From assembly GCA_037013495.1 (NCBI GenBank), contig CM072807.1, forward strand, positions 16,619,001-16,683,000: DNA of 64,000 nt, written 5' to 3'. Both the position numbers and the translations under genes were made by a program. The notes under the pieces are model-generated. The model had not been told where the DNA came from. It worked only from the letters and a program-made list of their open reading frames with translations, and made no database searches. Shown piece after piece: positions 12,184 to 25,546 of this stretch. The stretch comes from Hippophae tibetana. Lineage: Eukaryota > Streptophyta > Magnoliopsida > Rosales > Elaeagnaceae. Position 1 is the first letter of the stretch. Each line of letters opens with the position of its first letter.

Positions 12184-15100
12184 GCCTTCTTAAGAAAGAA
12201 ATATTTATAGGGAGGTGCAATTCCATTAATATGCTTGTTCTGATGGTACATGAAAATGGTAAATTATTATACATTAGAAGTGATTTTTCTTTAAGTTTCT
12301 AGAATTCCAACTTATGCCTTCCTCAATTCCTTCAATGTTTTTCAATAGATAGGTCACTTCTGGTTTTGTTTCAATTATTTGGTAAGGTCTTTCCCAATTA
12401 GTGCCCATTTTTCTGGCTATCCACTCTTTCTTGTTAGGTAAGACCCTTCTTAAGACCCAATCACCACTAGAAAATTCTTTGAAATGCACAGTTCTATTGT
12501 AATAATATGATACTTTCCTCTTCTGCTCGCTCATCCTTCTTAGAGCTTCATTACTTTTCTCCTCTACAAGGGTCAGTTCGATTTCTCTACTTACCTCATT
12601 TTGTTTTTATGTTAAAATCGACCTGGTAGTGGGTATTATGACCTCGGTTGGTATTATTGCCTCAGTCTCTTAAACCATGGAAAAAGTGGTCTCATTAGTA
12701 CTTCATTGATGGCTAGTTTTAACGATCCACAACATGCCAAACAACTCCTTCACCCATCTTTCTTTTGCGTTTTCTAGCTTTTTATTTAATAAGCTAATAA
12801 TAAGCTTCTTGGAAGATTCTACCTGACCATTGGCTTAGCTTGGGGATAATATGGCGTGGAGTGGCAAATCTTAATGTTGTACTTGAAAGCAAATTCTTTG
12901 ATATTTTGTCGTATGAATTGCCTTTCATTATCTATGATGAGCTCTCTAGGTAGGCTAAACTGGAAAATTATGAACTTCCATATAAATTTAATCACCTTAC
13001 CTCCCGTATTCAACCTATGGGCTCTACTTTGATCCATTTTGAAAAGTAAACAGTAACCATAAGTAAAAACTTATTTTGACCCTTCCTAGGGGTAAAGGTC
13101 CTACTATGTCAAGCCCCCACTTATTAAAACGCAAAGGACTTAGCACCCCCTTTATGGTATTTGAGGGAGTGTGTGACATGAGGGTAAATCTTTGGCATTT
13201 ATTGCATGTCTAGGTGTATTTTATGCAATCTTCCTACATAGTGGGCCAATAATAGCCATATCTCATAGTTCATTGTGATAACCTCTTCCCACCTGAATAT
13301 AAGTCGTAGTCTTCTTCATGTGCCTCATACACCAATCTTTCAGACCCCTCGTTGGCTACCCATAAAGCCCCAAACCGAGTATGGTGTTTTGATATAGTCT
13401 CCCAGCATTTATCAAGTACCGACATACTTTGGCCTTTATTTCCTTTACAGACTTGCTATATTTTGGTAGCTCCTCTATTTCTGGGAAGTTATAGATTGAG
13501 GCAAACTATAGGATAGTGGAAGCATCCACACATCTAACCCCTTTTTTGGCTTCCTCTAAAGACACTTTTGATAAGATTGTTACTGATACTACTCGATTGT
13601 GCTTGGTCTCTCCTACTGATGCTAAAGTATTAATGTGACCATCATCATTTTGAGATATTTGTTTGATCTCGAACTTAGAAAATTTAGAGCACTCATGCTT
13701 TAATCATTCTAGGTACCTCTTCATTTTACCATTTCTAGCTTCAAATGTCCCCAAGAATTGGTTGAACACTAGCTTGGAATCCTTCTCCTATTTTCTTTGC
13801 GGTTATGGCTCCAAATATAGCCACCTCATATTCTACAACATTATTAGTGGCTTAGAAATCAAGTCTGAATGCATACTCAAAATAGTTGTTATGATCAATT
13901 ATGACTACCCTTAGTCCTGCACCATTGAAATTGTGTGCTCCATCAACAAACACTTTCCAAATTGGGCTTTCTTTTTTCTCCACCTCGCACACTCTTTTAT
14001 GTTCCTTATTGATGACAACTTTTGGCTTCTCACTGAACTCGTCCACGAACTCAGCCACTATTTGCCCTTTGATAGCCGTTCAAGTCATTTATTTAATGTC
14101 ATATTCTCCCAATTTTATGGAAATTTGTGGTAGCTTTCTTACTACATTTGGCCTCGTCATAACGCTTTTTAGTGGATGAGAAGTGAGTACCACAATTGTG
14201 TGTGAGCCAAAGTAATGCTTGAGCTTTCGTGCACTAACTTTAAGAGCAAATGTTAATTTGTTAATTACTGGATATCTACTTTGGGCATCTGTCAAGACCT
14301 AGATAATGTAGTATATGGGGTGTTGAATCTTGTCTCTTTCTACTAAGAGTACATCACTACACGTATGGGATGTCACAATCAAATACAAATAAAGAACCTA
14401 GCTTGGGAAGAGCTAGCTAAGACAAGGGGTTGCTAAGATATTTCTCGATTTCTTCAAAGGCTAGGCAACTCTCGTCCCAAAAGACTAATGTGCTCTTCCT
14501 CAGCATTTTGAAAAAGGGCATACATTTATTGATGCATTTAAAGATAAACCTTTTTAGTACTATTATTTTACCATTTAGCCATTGGAATCCCTTAAGGTTG
14601 GGAGGAGGCTTCATATTCATCAAAGCTTGTATCTTATCTAGGTTGGTCTCGACCCCTCTCGCTAACACGAGGGACCTTAAGAATTTTCCAACCGTGACAC
14701 CAAATACGCAGTTCTTAGGGTTAAGCCTCATCTCGTACTTTCATATTACTGAGAATACCTCATCTAAGTCCTTAATATGGTCCATGGGTTGAGCTGATTT
14801 CACCACCATAAAGTCCACATAGGACTCTAGATTCCTTCCCAGTTTCTCTTCAAATATTATATTAACTAGACGTTGGTATGTGTCGCCTATATTTTTTAAT
14901 CCAAACAACATTCTTTTATAATAGAATATTCCCTCTTCCGTGATGAAAAATGTTTTCTCCTTGTATTTAGGGTGCACTCTGATTTGGTGATACCCAGAGT
15001 ATGCTTTTGAAAAACTCATCAACCCAAATGTGGCAAAGGCATATACTAGTTGATCATCACTTGGTAAGGGGAAGCAATCCTTAGGACATGCCTCATTTAA

Positions 15101-16639
15101 ATCTGTGAAGGCTACACACATGCGAGATGACCCATATGCTTTCTTAACTAGGACCACATTTGATAGCCATGAAAGGTAGTCAACTTCCCTTATGACCCCC
15201 GCTTCTTTAAGGGCAGCTAGATTACCTTACTCTTCTCTTTTAAGATTTTTATTTTTCGTTTGAATGGGTCTAGCCTCTAGATTGATATTTAGTCAGTGTG
15301 TTATGATTTTTGGATCAATCCATCTTGGATTTGAGGAACTGTGAGAGTTGTTCCTCTTGCTCCATTGTAAAGTCCCTAACCATTTTTAAAGGGTGGTTCT
15401 TGCCTTCAAATTTCATTGGGAGCTCTCTTATACTATTTAGGTTGAATGACCTCATCAGGCCTTTACTCTCTCATCTCTTTTGAGGGAGGCCTCTTGGTGA
15501 TTTCTACATATGGACAATCTCTTTCATAGTAACATTATAGCAACTCCTAGTATTCTCCTGGTCTCCCCTAATCTTTGTCGTGCCTTCGTCAGTGGAAAAT
15601 TTGATTACCTGATGGAGGGTGGATGGAAATATCCTCATTTTATGTATCCAAGGTCTTTAAAAGATGGTGTTGTAATGAGCGAGGACATCGATGATTACAA
15701 AATTGGTCATTATTATCACTCATTTCGCCATAACATGCAGCATTATTATTCCCTTGGCATAGGTGTTGTTGTTATTAAATCCTACAAGAGGGAACTCCAT
15801 CTTGATAATGCCAGGGTTCTTTACTCCTAGAGCCCTAGAAGTGGTCAGAAAAAGGAATATGTCGAACTCCTTATGTTAATAATTATTCTACAGATATCAC
15901 AAGATCCAATCCTCAAAGTGATTACTACTAAAGGGTCCTCATGATGAGACAAGGTCTTATACTTCTCACTAAAAATGATTTCTACAATAGGTCTATTCTT
16001 GTCCAAGGTATATATATGGGAGGCATTGCAAAATTCTGTGGAAAACCTTTTACGCGAGTTATTTGAGACCCCGTAAATCCTAGTGCCTCCGTGTATGGTG
16101 TGTATAGTCTTGATATTAGTCTCTTTTGTTGATTTCTCTGATCTCCATTTCCCATGATGGGATCTTTCAAATATCCTCTTGCTAACAATTCCTCTATCTT
16201 CTTTTTTAGGTGTCTACAATCCCTCGTTTCGTGGCCCACATCCTTATGGAAGGCACACAATTTAGATGTGTCCCTGAGTGGGGATTTCATCTTTGGAATC
16301 CACTTGACGTTGGGTTCTTCCTCCATTCTTAGTACGACTTAAGCTAGATTTACTCTCAAGAGGGTCCTTTAAAAGAAGAGAGTGACCTATCCCAAGGTCC
16401 TCTATTTTTTGACCATTGTATGGACCCTCGATTTTCTGGTACGAAGTGTTTGCTTTTGTTGTTTTGATGTGTCCTGTCTGGGCTCATCCTTCTCTTCTCC
16501 TTATCCGATACCCCTTTGATATTAGTTTGTTGGCCTTGGAACGACCCTAGCTCTATATTTAGGTTGACAAACTTCCTTACCTTACAATAATATTCCTCTA
16601 AAGTATAAGGCATAATCTAGGTTAATTCCATAAACAAAT

Positions 16640-17324
16640 CATAATTATTTTTTTCTTGTTTCTCATCCAGAAAAATTGTAGAAAGGCTCTATTAAATTGA
16701 CATCTTGTTTTTCTATATTTGGATCACTATTAGCTTGAGTGTTTTTGGTATTAGTGATTTGTTATTGGATGAGAAAAATTGTGATTTTGAGTGGTAAGCA
16801 CTTAAGTCAGTGTTTATGAACTATTTTAGGTGAGATGCATGTGTTGTAGAGAGTTGTGTGTTGGATGGTAGTTACCCTCATATAGCCTTATATTATATGA
16901 AGAGCTTATATGTTGGCTAGTTTTTGCTTCCATGCAACTTGTTATATATGAGAACAACTCTATATGAGTAGATTGAGATAAACTAGTTGAGTTCTCATGT
17001 ATTTATCTAGATACAATACGTGGATTAACTATGTGCCTCAAATATACGTTAGGTGGTCCGTGGCTTGACTTTGTGTCACACAAAAATTATTTTATGTTTG
17101 TGATTGAGGGTGGTTTTGATAATTGTTCACATTTGACATTACTTTTTTACAATTACTGATCTCACCATTTGTGTGCTACCTTTGTATGAGAGTCACGATT
17201 GTGTGTCGAACCAAATTGATACAGAGGCAACAAGCGAGGGTAGTAATAGGTAGTTTTGGTAGTGGTCCTAATTGATAGAGGTAATGGGGTTTTATTTAGG
17301 TTGTAATTATTTTTGCAAGGTTTA
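16640..17324. other. Spacer, nothing recognised
   Basis: About 680 bp between the end of the Tat gag remnant and the SIRE LTR. It is moderately AT-rich with no coding frame, repeat or structural signal that I can support. It may hold the remnant of the missing Tat 5' end. Confidence 0.5.
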
Positions 17325-18780
17325 TGAGTGTTAATATTCATGAACAAAATATTTAAGTATAATTTAGTTTCTAAGTGCGTTCTCAAGATCACTATTAATG
17401 CTAAAGAAACTATTGAGCTTTAAATCCATGTATTTCAAGTATATACTTATTTATAAACATACTAGATTTCATACTAGACACATAGAAACATTTAGTATAA
17501 GGTTACTCTATCGATCGAGTAATGTCTTGAGATCAAGGACGTAAATCGATCAAGTATCGATCTGCTAAGATTTAAGTCCTCTCGGGTTGATTTTAAAATT
17601 GAGGAAAATCGATCGAAGTTATAGGCTTGATCGATTGAGGGTATGGATTGATTGAGAATCAATCATATTCAATTGACCTAGTCTTTGGTTTTTATTAATC
17701 TTTTCCTAGATCGATCAAAAAGGGTTTCGATTGATCGACCTTGGTCTGAATCGATCGAGTAATGAGGGCTTCAATGTTAAAATATTTGTTTACTCGAGCC
17801 AAATATTCCAATTATCATATTGTCCATATTATTTATTGCTCTGTGAATTGTTTAATTGAAAAATTTATAATTGGACTTTAACTTATCATTAGGACTTTAA
17901 TCTTTCCTATATAACCCTAATGCTCCACATTTTAACCAACACATTCATTACAATTTTCTGATTCTTTTTGTGCTCCCTCTCTCTCTCAAAACGTTTTGCA
18001 AAAATAAGATCATATTTATTTAGGCTTCTTTCCTCAATTAATCTATCAAACATTGATGGTTGTGCTTGATTAATTAATAAACCCATTTAATTTATGATAT
18101 TTTGACTATACATTTATATAACTTCTTCTTTATTATGTTCTTGAATGCTTGGATTAAATAATTATTCGTGTAATATCATAATTGTTTGATTTGATTATTT
18201 AAATTTAAAGAAATTATATTTATTGAACATGTACTTAATGTGATTTCTATAGAGTTGCTAGATGATTTAAAATTAATTGATATATTTATGAATCTTCTTG
18301 GTACGGTTATTCATTGTTGAATCTACTCTAGGAAACTTTTTACATTTGTGTTATTATTCTAACATTTTAGGTGTTAGTTAAACGGGTTCGATTACTTATG
18401 AATCAAGTTTATTGGAACGTTGGTACATATCCGAACACCTTTCTTGTGGAGACTATAAAGCAAAGCAATGGGTTCTAAGTAGATTACCTAAGGGTATTAT
18501 CGTGGAGGGTTGTTTAAATCCTGACCCTGTAATTGAATCTTATTTTCATAGTGAACAATTAGGTGGTCCAATGGATATGTGGTTTTCCCCTTAGGATATT
18601 GGTGTGGCCTAGGTTGTTTCTACCTAAAATATCGTGTGTCAAGTTTTTATTTATTTATGCTTTATATTATTTATACACAATTTTATGTCTAAACACTTGA
18701 TAATTTTTAATTTAACATACTTTCATCAATTACATATTCACCCCTTCTAGATAAATTAGATATATTACTAAATATTTTAA
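17325..18780 (+). repeat. 5' LTR of the SIRE relic
   Basis: It aligns with 27683-28860 from AAGGTTTATGAG onward. The TATA box TATATAA is at 17908-17914. Upstream of it, 17510-17770 is crowded with CGATCGAT-type palindromes. The 3' boundary is set by the primer site at 18782. Confidence 0.7.
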
Positions 18781-18781
18781 T

Positions 18782-18792
18782 TGGTATCATAG
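18782..18792 (+). other. Primer-binding site (tRNA-iMet type)
   Basis: TGGTATCATAG directly follows the LTR. The first eight bases match the TGGTATCAGAGC primer site usual in plant LTR elements. Confidence 0.6.
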
Positions 18793-20171
18793 TGGGTCAC
18801 TAGATATACTTAGTGTTTTCCTAAAGACTTGTTATGGATAATTTGATAGAGGTTTCATCTACAACCCGTATTCCTTTCTTTGATGGGTCTAACTACCTAT
18901 ATTGGTAGGCTCGTATGATCGCCTTTTTATGTTCTATAGATGATATTATCTAAAACTCTATTATTTATTGTTCAGAACCACCTACTGTTACCAATGATAA
19001 TATTACCACATTTACACTTAGAAACAAATGGACCACTGAAGATAAAAATGATAGTAAATGGAACCAAAAAGGTATTAATGCTATCTTTAGTTCTTTGTCT
19101 GGAGATGATTCCATCGTATCTCTAATGTTGATACTAATAAGTATGCTAGGGATATTTAAGATGTTGCCCATATGGGCACCATATAAATTAAATGAGCTAA
19201 ACTTTATATACTTGGTACTCAATTTGAAAACCTTAGGATGGAAGAGTCTGGCACCTGTCTTGAATTTTATGTTGAACTATGTGATATTACTAACACCTCT
19301 TCCAATCTTGGAGAAACAAAATTGATGATTTTAGGATAGTTCAAAAGATTTTCTACTCACTACCAATTGCTTCCATCCAAAGGTCACTGCCATTGATGAA
19401 AGCAAGGATGTGGACACCATTAAAATTGATGAACTTGTTGGCTCACTTCAAACCTTTGAGATGAGCTTTCAAACACCATGACTGATGAGTATGATGGAGA
19501 ATTGAAATTCTTATCCAAAAGAATCAAGAAAATTTTCAACCAGAATAATTCACAGAGTTACTAGCAACCAAGCCATTCAAGGGATCAGAATCCAAAAGAA
19601 TTCAAACCTATGAGTTCCAAAGGTAAGAAAACTAAACCCATTGTATCTAGATGTTTTGAATGCAATGAGATTGATCATATTATAGTTTAGTGTGCTAACA
19701 AGGAAAAAAACCAAAAGAGCTTTCGATGCTACCCTTAGCAACTCAGAGAGTGACAACAACAATCCTAATTACCTAGAAAATTATGGCACTAACTATCTAA
19801 TATATACTGCAACTACTGGTGGACACTCCAATAAATCTAACATTGATTTAGACTATGAAGAAACTAATTTTGAATTCCTACTCAATAAATTTAATGCAAA
19901 TAATCTTGACGAATTGTTTATAGACTTAATTAGAAGTAAGAGACAAAAAGGATAAGTTACTTATAGAAATAACTAAACTAAATGATAAACATAAATCCTT
20001 TGAAAAAAATTCTCAATTATAGAAAAAGAAAAAATTGAATTGTCTGAACATGATAATGTTTTGAATTTAAGTCTTGCAAAACTTAAATAGAAAAACAAGA
20101 ATCTTGTGCAGGAACTTAGAGAATCAAAAGAAGCCGTAAATATGTTGACCATTATCGCTAAAAAGCTACAC

Positions 20172-20386
20172 AAAGCTCTTAAATATGGAAAAATATTTGG
20201 AGACAAGAAATAGCTAGGATGTGTGGATGAGGATTCTACGCTATTATCTTTAAAAGCAACTCAATTTATAAAATCTTCTAACCTTTTTAACATGATACAC
20301 ATGACATTGGTCATAAGGATGAGAGCTCCACACCTTCAACATAAAAAACCACATCTATAAGGCCTTCTAACTCTACTGATAACTGT
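20172..20386 (+). repeat. Left copy of a 215-bp duplication bracketing a nested LTR
   Basis: SIRE internal sequence from AAAGCTCTTAAATATGG to GGCCTTCTAACTCTAC. It recurs at 25547-25763 with about eight differences (about 96% identity by eye). Between the copies lies a Gypsy LTR holding a further insertion. Confidence 0.9.
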
Positions 20387-21069
20387 ATTTTATATAGTTA
20401 TTTTCATCTTTTTTATTAATTATAATTGCTATGTTTTTGATATTTTTGGTTAATTTTAGTTAAATAAATTAATATTTACCTTTTATGTGTTAAGAAATAC
20501 ATTTTTAATAAAATTAAATAATTTGAATCGAAACTATACTTAATTGCAAATTTATGTCCACAAATATAATTTCAAATAATAGAGTTCTTAATTACAATTT
20601 ATAAAAGTCGAAAATATAATTTAAATTAAAATCGGGCATAATTTTAATTATTAAAAGTTTAAAAATTTAATTTAAATTAGAAAAAGGCTTAACTGTAATT
20701 AAAGAAAGTTTAAAATGTAATTTGAATTAAATTTGTGGGTTAAAATACAATTAATTAAAGTTTAATTTTCGTGCAGGAGAGAAGAATTCCACGAGCAGTC
20801 TACCACGCGCGCAACGTGGACCATTAGATCAGAGAAGAAACAGCTAGGATGCATGCATGTTCTTCAAAGTCGACCAGAGCGAATGGGTGCAAGTTTCTCG
20901 TTCACACCGCGCAATGCACCGAATGGGGCCCACCTACCGCGCAGACCGGCATGCAGGGTGGGACCCATGTGTTTGACGCATTCCAACCGATGTCCCCATG
21001 TTTGTGTGCCTCTTTTCCCGTGCAGTCGATCCACATGTGCCCGGTTATTAAACGAATGACAAGCTACCA

Positions 21070-21435
21070 TGTGTCCCACTTTATCTTGCAACCAATCATG
21101 TTCTGACACGTGACATGTTACGATGAGGGCGAAAGCGTAGGATCACGCCCGCGTTACAACCGTTGTCTCCCACGTCCCTCGTCCCGTCCGACGACATCAC
21201 GTGCAATCGTTTCCCGCAACCAATGAAATTCCGCCACGTATCCGTATTAATCCTTGTAGCGAATCAGATGCTCACACGTGGCATGCACTTTGAATTAAAA
21301 ATCAGAAATGACGCCTCTGCTTTGTGTCTCTGGCGTGAATTAAAATAACGTTTTCGATATCGCGTTGATTTTATTTTCGATTCAAATTTTTTTACGCGTT
21401 TCTGAAAAAAAATTTATTTTTTTAGCTATAAATAG
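21070..21435 (+). promoter_or_regulatory. LTR promoter with G-box and CCAAT cluster
   Basis: CACGTG occurs at 21107-21112, 21198-21203 and 21275-21280. CCAATCA is near 21092 and CCAATGA near 21220. TATAAATAG is at 21427-21435. G-boxes are the core of ABRE and light-responsive elements bound by bZIP and bHLH factors, so this U3 looks stress- or light-inducible. Activity is inferred. Confidence 0.55.
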
Positions 21436-22282
21436 AGGATATTATGATAGAGTTAAAAAGTTTTTGGGGAGTTTAGAATTATAGATTTTTAGTAGTATTC
21501 GGGGGTGGACTATGGAACACGTAGAAGCCATTTTTGGCTCCTGTTGTGTTCTGCGTGTGCCAAATATTCACGATACGAAATGATTTAATTTTTCTTTGTT
21601 CTTCATCTCATTTTCCTTAAACTACTGTAATTTAATTTTAAATTTATGAAGTAATTTAATTTTTCTAGTGTTGCAATTTATCTAAATTTATGACGCTTTG
21701 ATTTTAATTATTTTTGAACGATTTATAAGACGTTCGATTTATTTATTCTATTTTGTGCTTAATGCTTTTGATTATTTACGAATTTTATCAAATGATCCGT
21801 GACACTTAAATAAATTTGGAAGATGTATTTTTGTGTATATTGCTCATAGATAGAGTGACATGTATGATGAAGGATAAGAATATACCCTAATTATATGTGT
21901 GACCATTTGAGAACTTAGAACGTAATGAATCTTGGTGAATTTAATTCTCATAGGAATATAGTGAATTAATTTAACGAGGTGTGTTTATATGGAGCTCGGA
22001 AGAGATGTATGGATAAAATTAGAAGTTTTCGGTTGACAAATTAAATGTACTAAAAAAATATAAATCAAAAGAAAATAACATGATTCGAGTGGATTAATTT
22101 GATGAAAAAATGCAATCCTAGATTTCTTTTATTTTGTTATACAACTCTTTTCTTAACTTGTTCCAATCAACGATCGTTTTGGAAAAAATCATAGAGAGAT
22201 AATTTTAGTACTCAACAAACTGTAGTAACAAATCTCCGTGGGAATGATAACTTACTTATCAAATTTTATTACTTGTGATCGT

Positions 22283-24135
22283 TGATGAGCGAAAACCGGC
22301 ATCGCCGATTCTTGCCAATACTTTGGTTATAATATTTGTAAAACTCTCGTAAGTGCACGAATCATTTCGAAGAAAATGATAAGTATACTCCCAAGGACGA
22401 TCTAAGGAAGGAATGTATGTGGTTTTAAATTTATTATTCAAACTTTTAAAAACGAAATTAAATCCAAAACATCCTGTCACGATATTTTGAGGTTTTGTAT
22501 TTTTAATCTAGTTACATAAAATTAAACATAGATTCAATAAATATTTATGCAAATTTTATCTTTTATAATAGTGGAGTATTTATGGATATAATAACTAAGT
22601 TAATTATGCTTGCTCATATTATTTAGATTATTAAAGATATGAATTGATATTTATTGATTCTCCCTTTTTTATATGAATATCACCTTTGGTGGGGTTAGAT
22701 ATTCTTTGTTAACTAAACAAATCAATTAACACCTATGGGTGGGGTTGATGACTAATTTGCTTAATTAAATTAATTCTTTTTTCTAAGAGATTGAAAATGA
22801 ACCATTTAAATGCCACCTTTGGTGGGGTTAGACAGTTTAAACTTTATTCAAGGTGTCCAAATTAAACCTAAGAATTTAGTTATCCGAGTACTAACTTTCA
22901 AGTTTTAAAACCACTACTGAAAACATGTTGTCAATATATTTTCAGATAATAATTCTTATAAAAACTTTTGAAATAGAGCTTCACTCTAACTACGGGACGA
23001 TTGTACCAACAAATAAAATAGCACTACTCTAAATCAGACCGGATAACTAAACCTTAAAGTCTAATTTTCAGATTTAAGTTTGTAATGAAAAATAATATAT
23101 TTCTCTCTAACATTCTTAATATAAAATCTTGAATAAAAACAAAATCAATTCATTTTAGAGATTTTCACCTATTTAATATTTCACAAGCATAACAACGTTA
23201 TTATTACATCATGTTTACTAACAGCCAGCAGAGTTAAATTTAATCACAGACAAATTAATTATAACATGTAAGAATAAAACATAAAAAATAACTGTAAAGA
23301 AAATAAAATCCTTACAGAACTTCGATGCTATTCCCGTTGCTGGAAAACCTCCAAGCGGAATTTGCACTCCCATTTATTGAATAAAAAAGCTAATAAATTA
23401 CAAAAACATAACTAGTTCTTCCCAAAAAGGGAAGAACTATAAAACTAAGAGAAATTAACTAAGAAAAGCTAAAAACTAAGAAAAACTAAAGAAACTAAAA
23501 AATCTAAGAAAAGAGAGAAAGAAAGAGAGAAGAGAATGTGTTTTGAGATGTGTTTAGAAGTGAAGAGAAGGGGGGTATTTATAGGTGAGGATAGGGAGAA
23601 AAAGTGAGTGAAAAAATGTTAAAAAATTGTGAAAATGCGGAGTGCAATTGCTGAGGTCATTGATGACATCAACATGACGTCATGTCGGCAGCTGCACGCA
23701 AAAATGGGGCGAAATGGCAGCGATGCGCGCGGAGGGCAGGGGGCGCGCACAGGCACGCGCAGAAGACAGACGTAACACGCACGGGAATAGTAGCAGCGCG
23801 CAGAACTGGAGTAAGGCACGCGCTGATGCGCGCGGCACGGTGCGGCGGTGCGATTTTCTCCTTTTTGACCCATTTTGTCCAATTTTTCCATATTTGTTGA
23901 CCTTTCCCCATTTATTTATTAATATATTTGTGATGTATTGCTTCGAGTATTACTCTTTTGAGTGTTTAAGTTACGTTTTTAAGCAAAAATACCTGAAAAA
24001 CAATAAAAATACTTGTTATTCCGAAAAAGACAAATTTATATAAATATATGATAAAACATATAAATATATATATTTTTAATCAATTAATATGCATAAAATC
24101 ATGGTAATTTTAATGCTTTTGAGCACTCATCACAA
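22283..24135 (-). repeat. Complete LTR of the nested Athila-type relic
   Basis: On the minus strand it begins TGATGAGTGCTCAAAAG at 24135 and carries a very CpG-rich U3 at 23690-23860. CACCTATAAATACC, with its TATA box near 23578-23587, is followed by a CT-rich leader and an AATAAA signal near 23380. This gives a coherent U3-R-U5 layout about 1.85 kb long. Confidence 0.7.
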
Positions 24136-25505
24136 CCCCCAACCAGCTTCTTGCTAGTCCCTTAGCAAGAGAAGCGATAAAAACTAAAAATTAAACTATC
24201 CTAAATCACTTTTGTGGATTGAAACGGTTGCATTTAGCCTATGCAACAAGCCTTTAAACCCTTAGGTTGCCCTAGTGGACGAGTTTAAGTCTCGTGAGGG
24301 TTTTCAGTAATGATACCCACAAACATTGAACTAAATGTAAAAATCAAAAGAAACAATAAAAATAATCAAATCAAAAACTAAAATCACAACAAAATCAAAA
24401 ATTAATTTAAGAATAAAAGAAAACAATATATCACAAAAAATGCCTCATACTTTTTAATCTCCTTTAAGATCATAATTAAAATCTCAAGCATAAGTTATTT
24501 TAATCTCTTTAAACAATCATGATTTATTATAATAATTAGTCGAAAATCATTTTCATATTTCATGTCAAAAATGTATCAATTTAATTTCACCCAATTTCAG
24601 TGTCATGAATCAGAATTCGCTTCGACTCTATTCCTCACAAGTCAATACTCTCAAAACACTGAATCCTATGGGTTCAAACACTCATACTAATTTATATGCG
24701 AAAGAGTTGATGTATATAAATGAACTTATATGTTCGCATATGTATAAAGAATAAAGGCTCAAAGTGTTATTTTAACATTGATCTCATGAAAGGAATCAAA
24801 TGTATAAATTATAAAGATATCATATATAAAAATTATTTTCATGCATAAATCAAACTCATTAAGAAAGAATTTCAAGATATATGTTTTTTACAAATGAAGA
24901 AATTGCAATGACTTTTTAGGGAATTACTTCCTACATCTTTCTTTTGTAATTAGCCTGTACTCACAAATTTGTAGGCAATGCGGGTCATAGTATGTAGATG
25001 ATACTATATATTTTTTATCTCTCTATATTTTTTTCTGAAGAAATTTTTCAATATATGTATTTTTTAGATAGTCAACCCATGTACATATTGTACATTTTTT
25101 TAGGATTTTGGTGAATGGTTAATTTTGTGGCTTTTCTGTTTGATCTTGGTTTAGGTAACCCCAGATATGTCTTTTTGTTTTTGTAGCAGTCATGCATAAA
25201 TGAGATATAAGCATATACTATCAATTTTTGACCTTTTTGACCCATTTTTTTCCATTTTTTCCATATTTGATGACCTTTTCCCATTTATTTATTAATATAT
25301 TTGTGATGTATTGCTGCTAGTATTCCTCTTTTGAGTCTTTAAGTTACGTTTTTAAGCGAAAATACATGAAAAACAATTAAAATACCCGTGATTGTGAAAA
25401 GACAAATTTATATAAATATATGATAAAACATATAAATATATATATTTTTAATCAATTAATGTGCATAAAATCATGGTAATTTTAGTGCTTTTTGAGCACT
25501 CATCA
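22283..25505 (-). mobile_element. Athila-type Gypsy relic with 5-bp target duplication
   Basis: Inserted into the U5 of the surrounding LTR. The target duplication ATCGT is at 22278-22282 and 25506-25510, and the ends are TGATGAG and CTCATCA. Read on the minus strand it has an LTR piece at 25505-about 25242, non-coding internal sequence, a purine tract near 24160-24150 and a full LTR from 24135 to 22283. About 260 bp at the two LTR starts match (25242-25505 against 23872-24135). No gag or pol is recognised; the internal part is greatly reduced. Confidence 0.8.
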
Positions 25506-25546
25506 ATCGTGTATGCTTGCACGTTTTATGTTCTCCAAAAGAGATA

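Larger units (their letters stand above)
7236..16630 (-). mobile_element. Gypsy Tat-lineage element, long and heavily decayed
   Basis: A minus-strand Ty3/gypsy element, read from high to low coordinate. The gag C-terminus lies at about 16620-16000, including CAFHKDVGHETRDC, a signature of Tat gag. A protease-like region follows (about 15980-15400), then reverse transcriptase (about 15160-14420, with CVAFTDLNEACPKD and [11 protein letters not shown]), RNase H (about 14300-13850) and integrase (about 13300-12280, ending in a segment with FSSGDWVLRRV). Beyond integrase come a tandem repeat array, an extra ORF relic on the opposite strand and a probable 3' LTR. RT before integrase identifies Gypsy. 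There are a great many breaks; it is old. No 5' LTR was recognised. Confidence 0.85.
20387..25541 (+). mobile_element. Gypsy LTR (solo-like), itself interrupted
   Basis: A plus-strand LTR starts at or near TGATAACTGTATTTT. It has a CpG-rich U3 with three G-boxes, a TATA box (TATAAATAG, 21427-21435), and an R/U5 containing TCTCCGTGGGAATGATAAC and ATTTTATTACTTGTGATCGT, wording typical of Athila/Tat LTRs. After the nested element the U5 resumes at 25506 with ATCGTGTATGCTTGCACG. The exact right end (about 25541) is uncertain. No internal coding sequence belongs to it, so it looks like a solo LTR. Confidence 0.6.

Noticed and set aside
20849-21348. Several overlapping 60-85 codon frames in CpG-rich DNA
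   Set aside because: They fall in the U3 of a Gypsy LTR; high GC simply lowers stop density.
23619-24043. Overlapping frames rich in arginine, alanine and cysteine
   Set aside because: They lie in the CpG-rich U3 of the nested Athila-type LTR, with no start context or homology.
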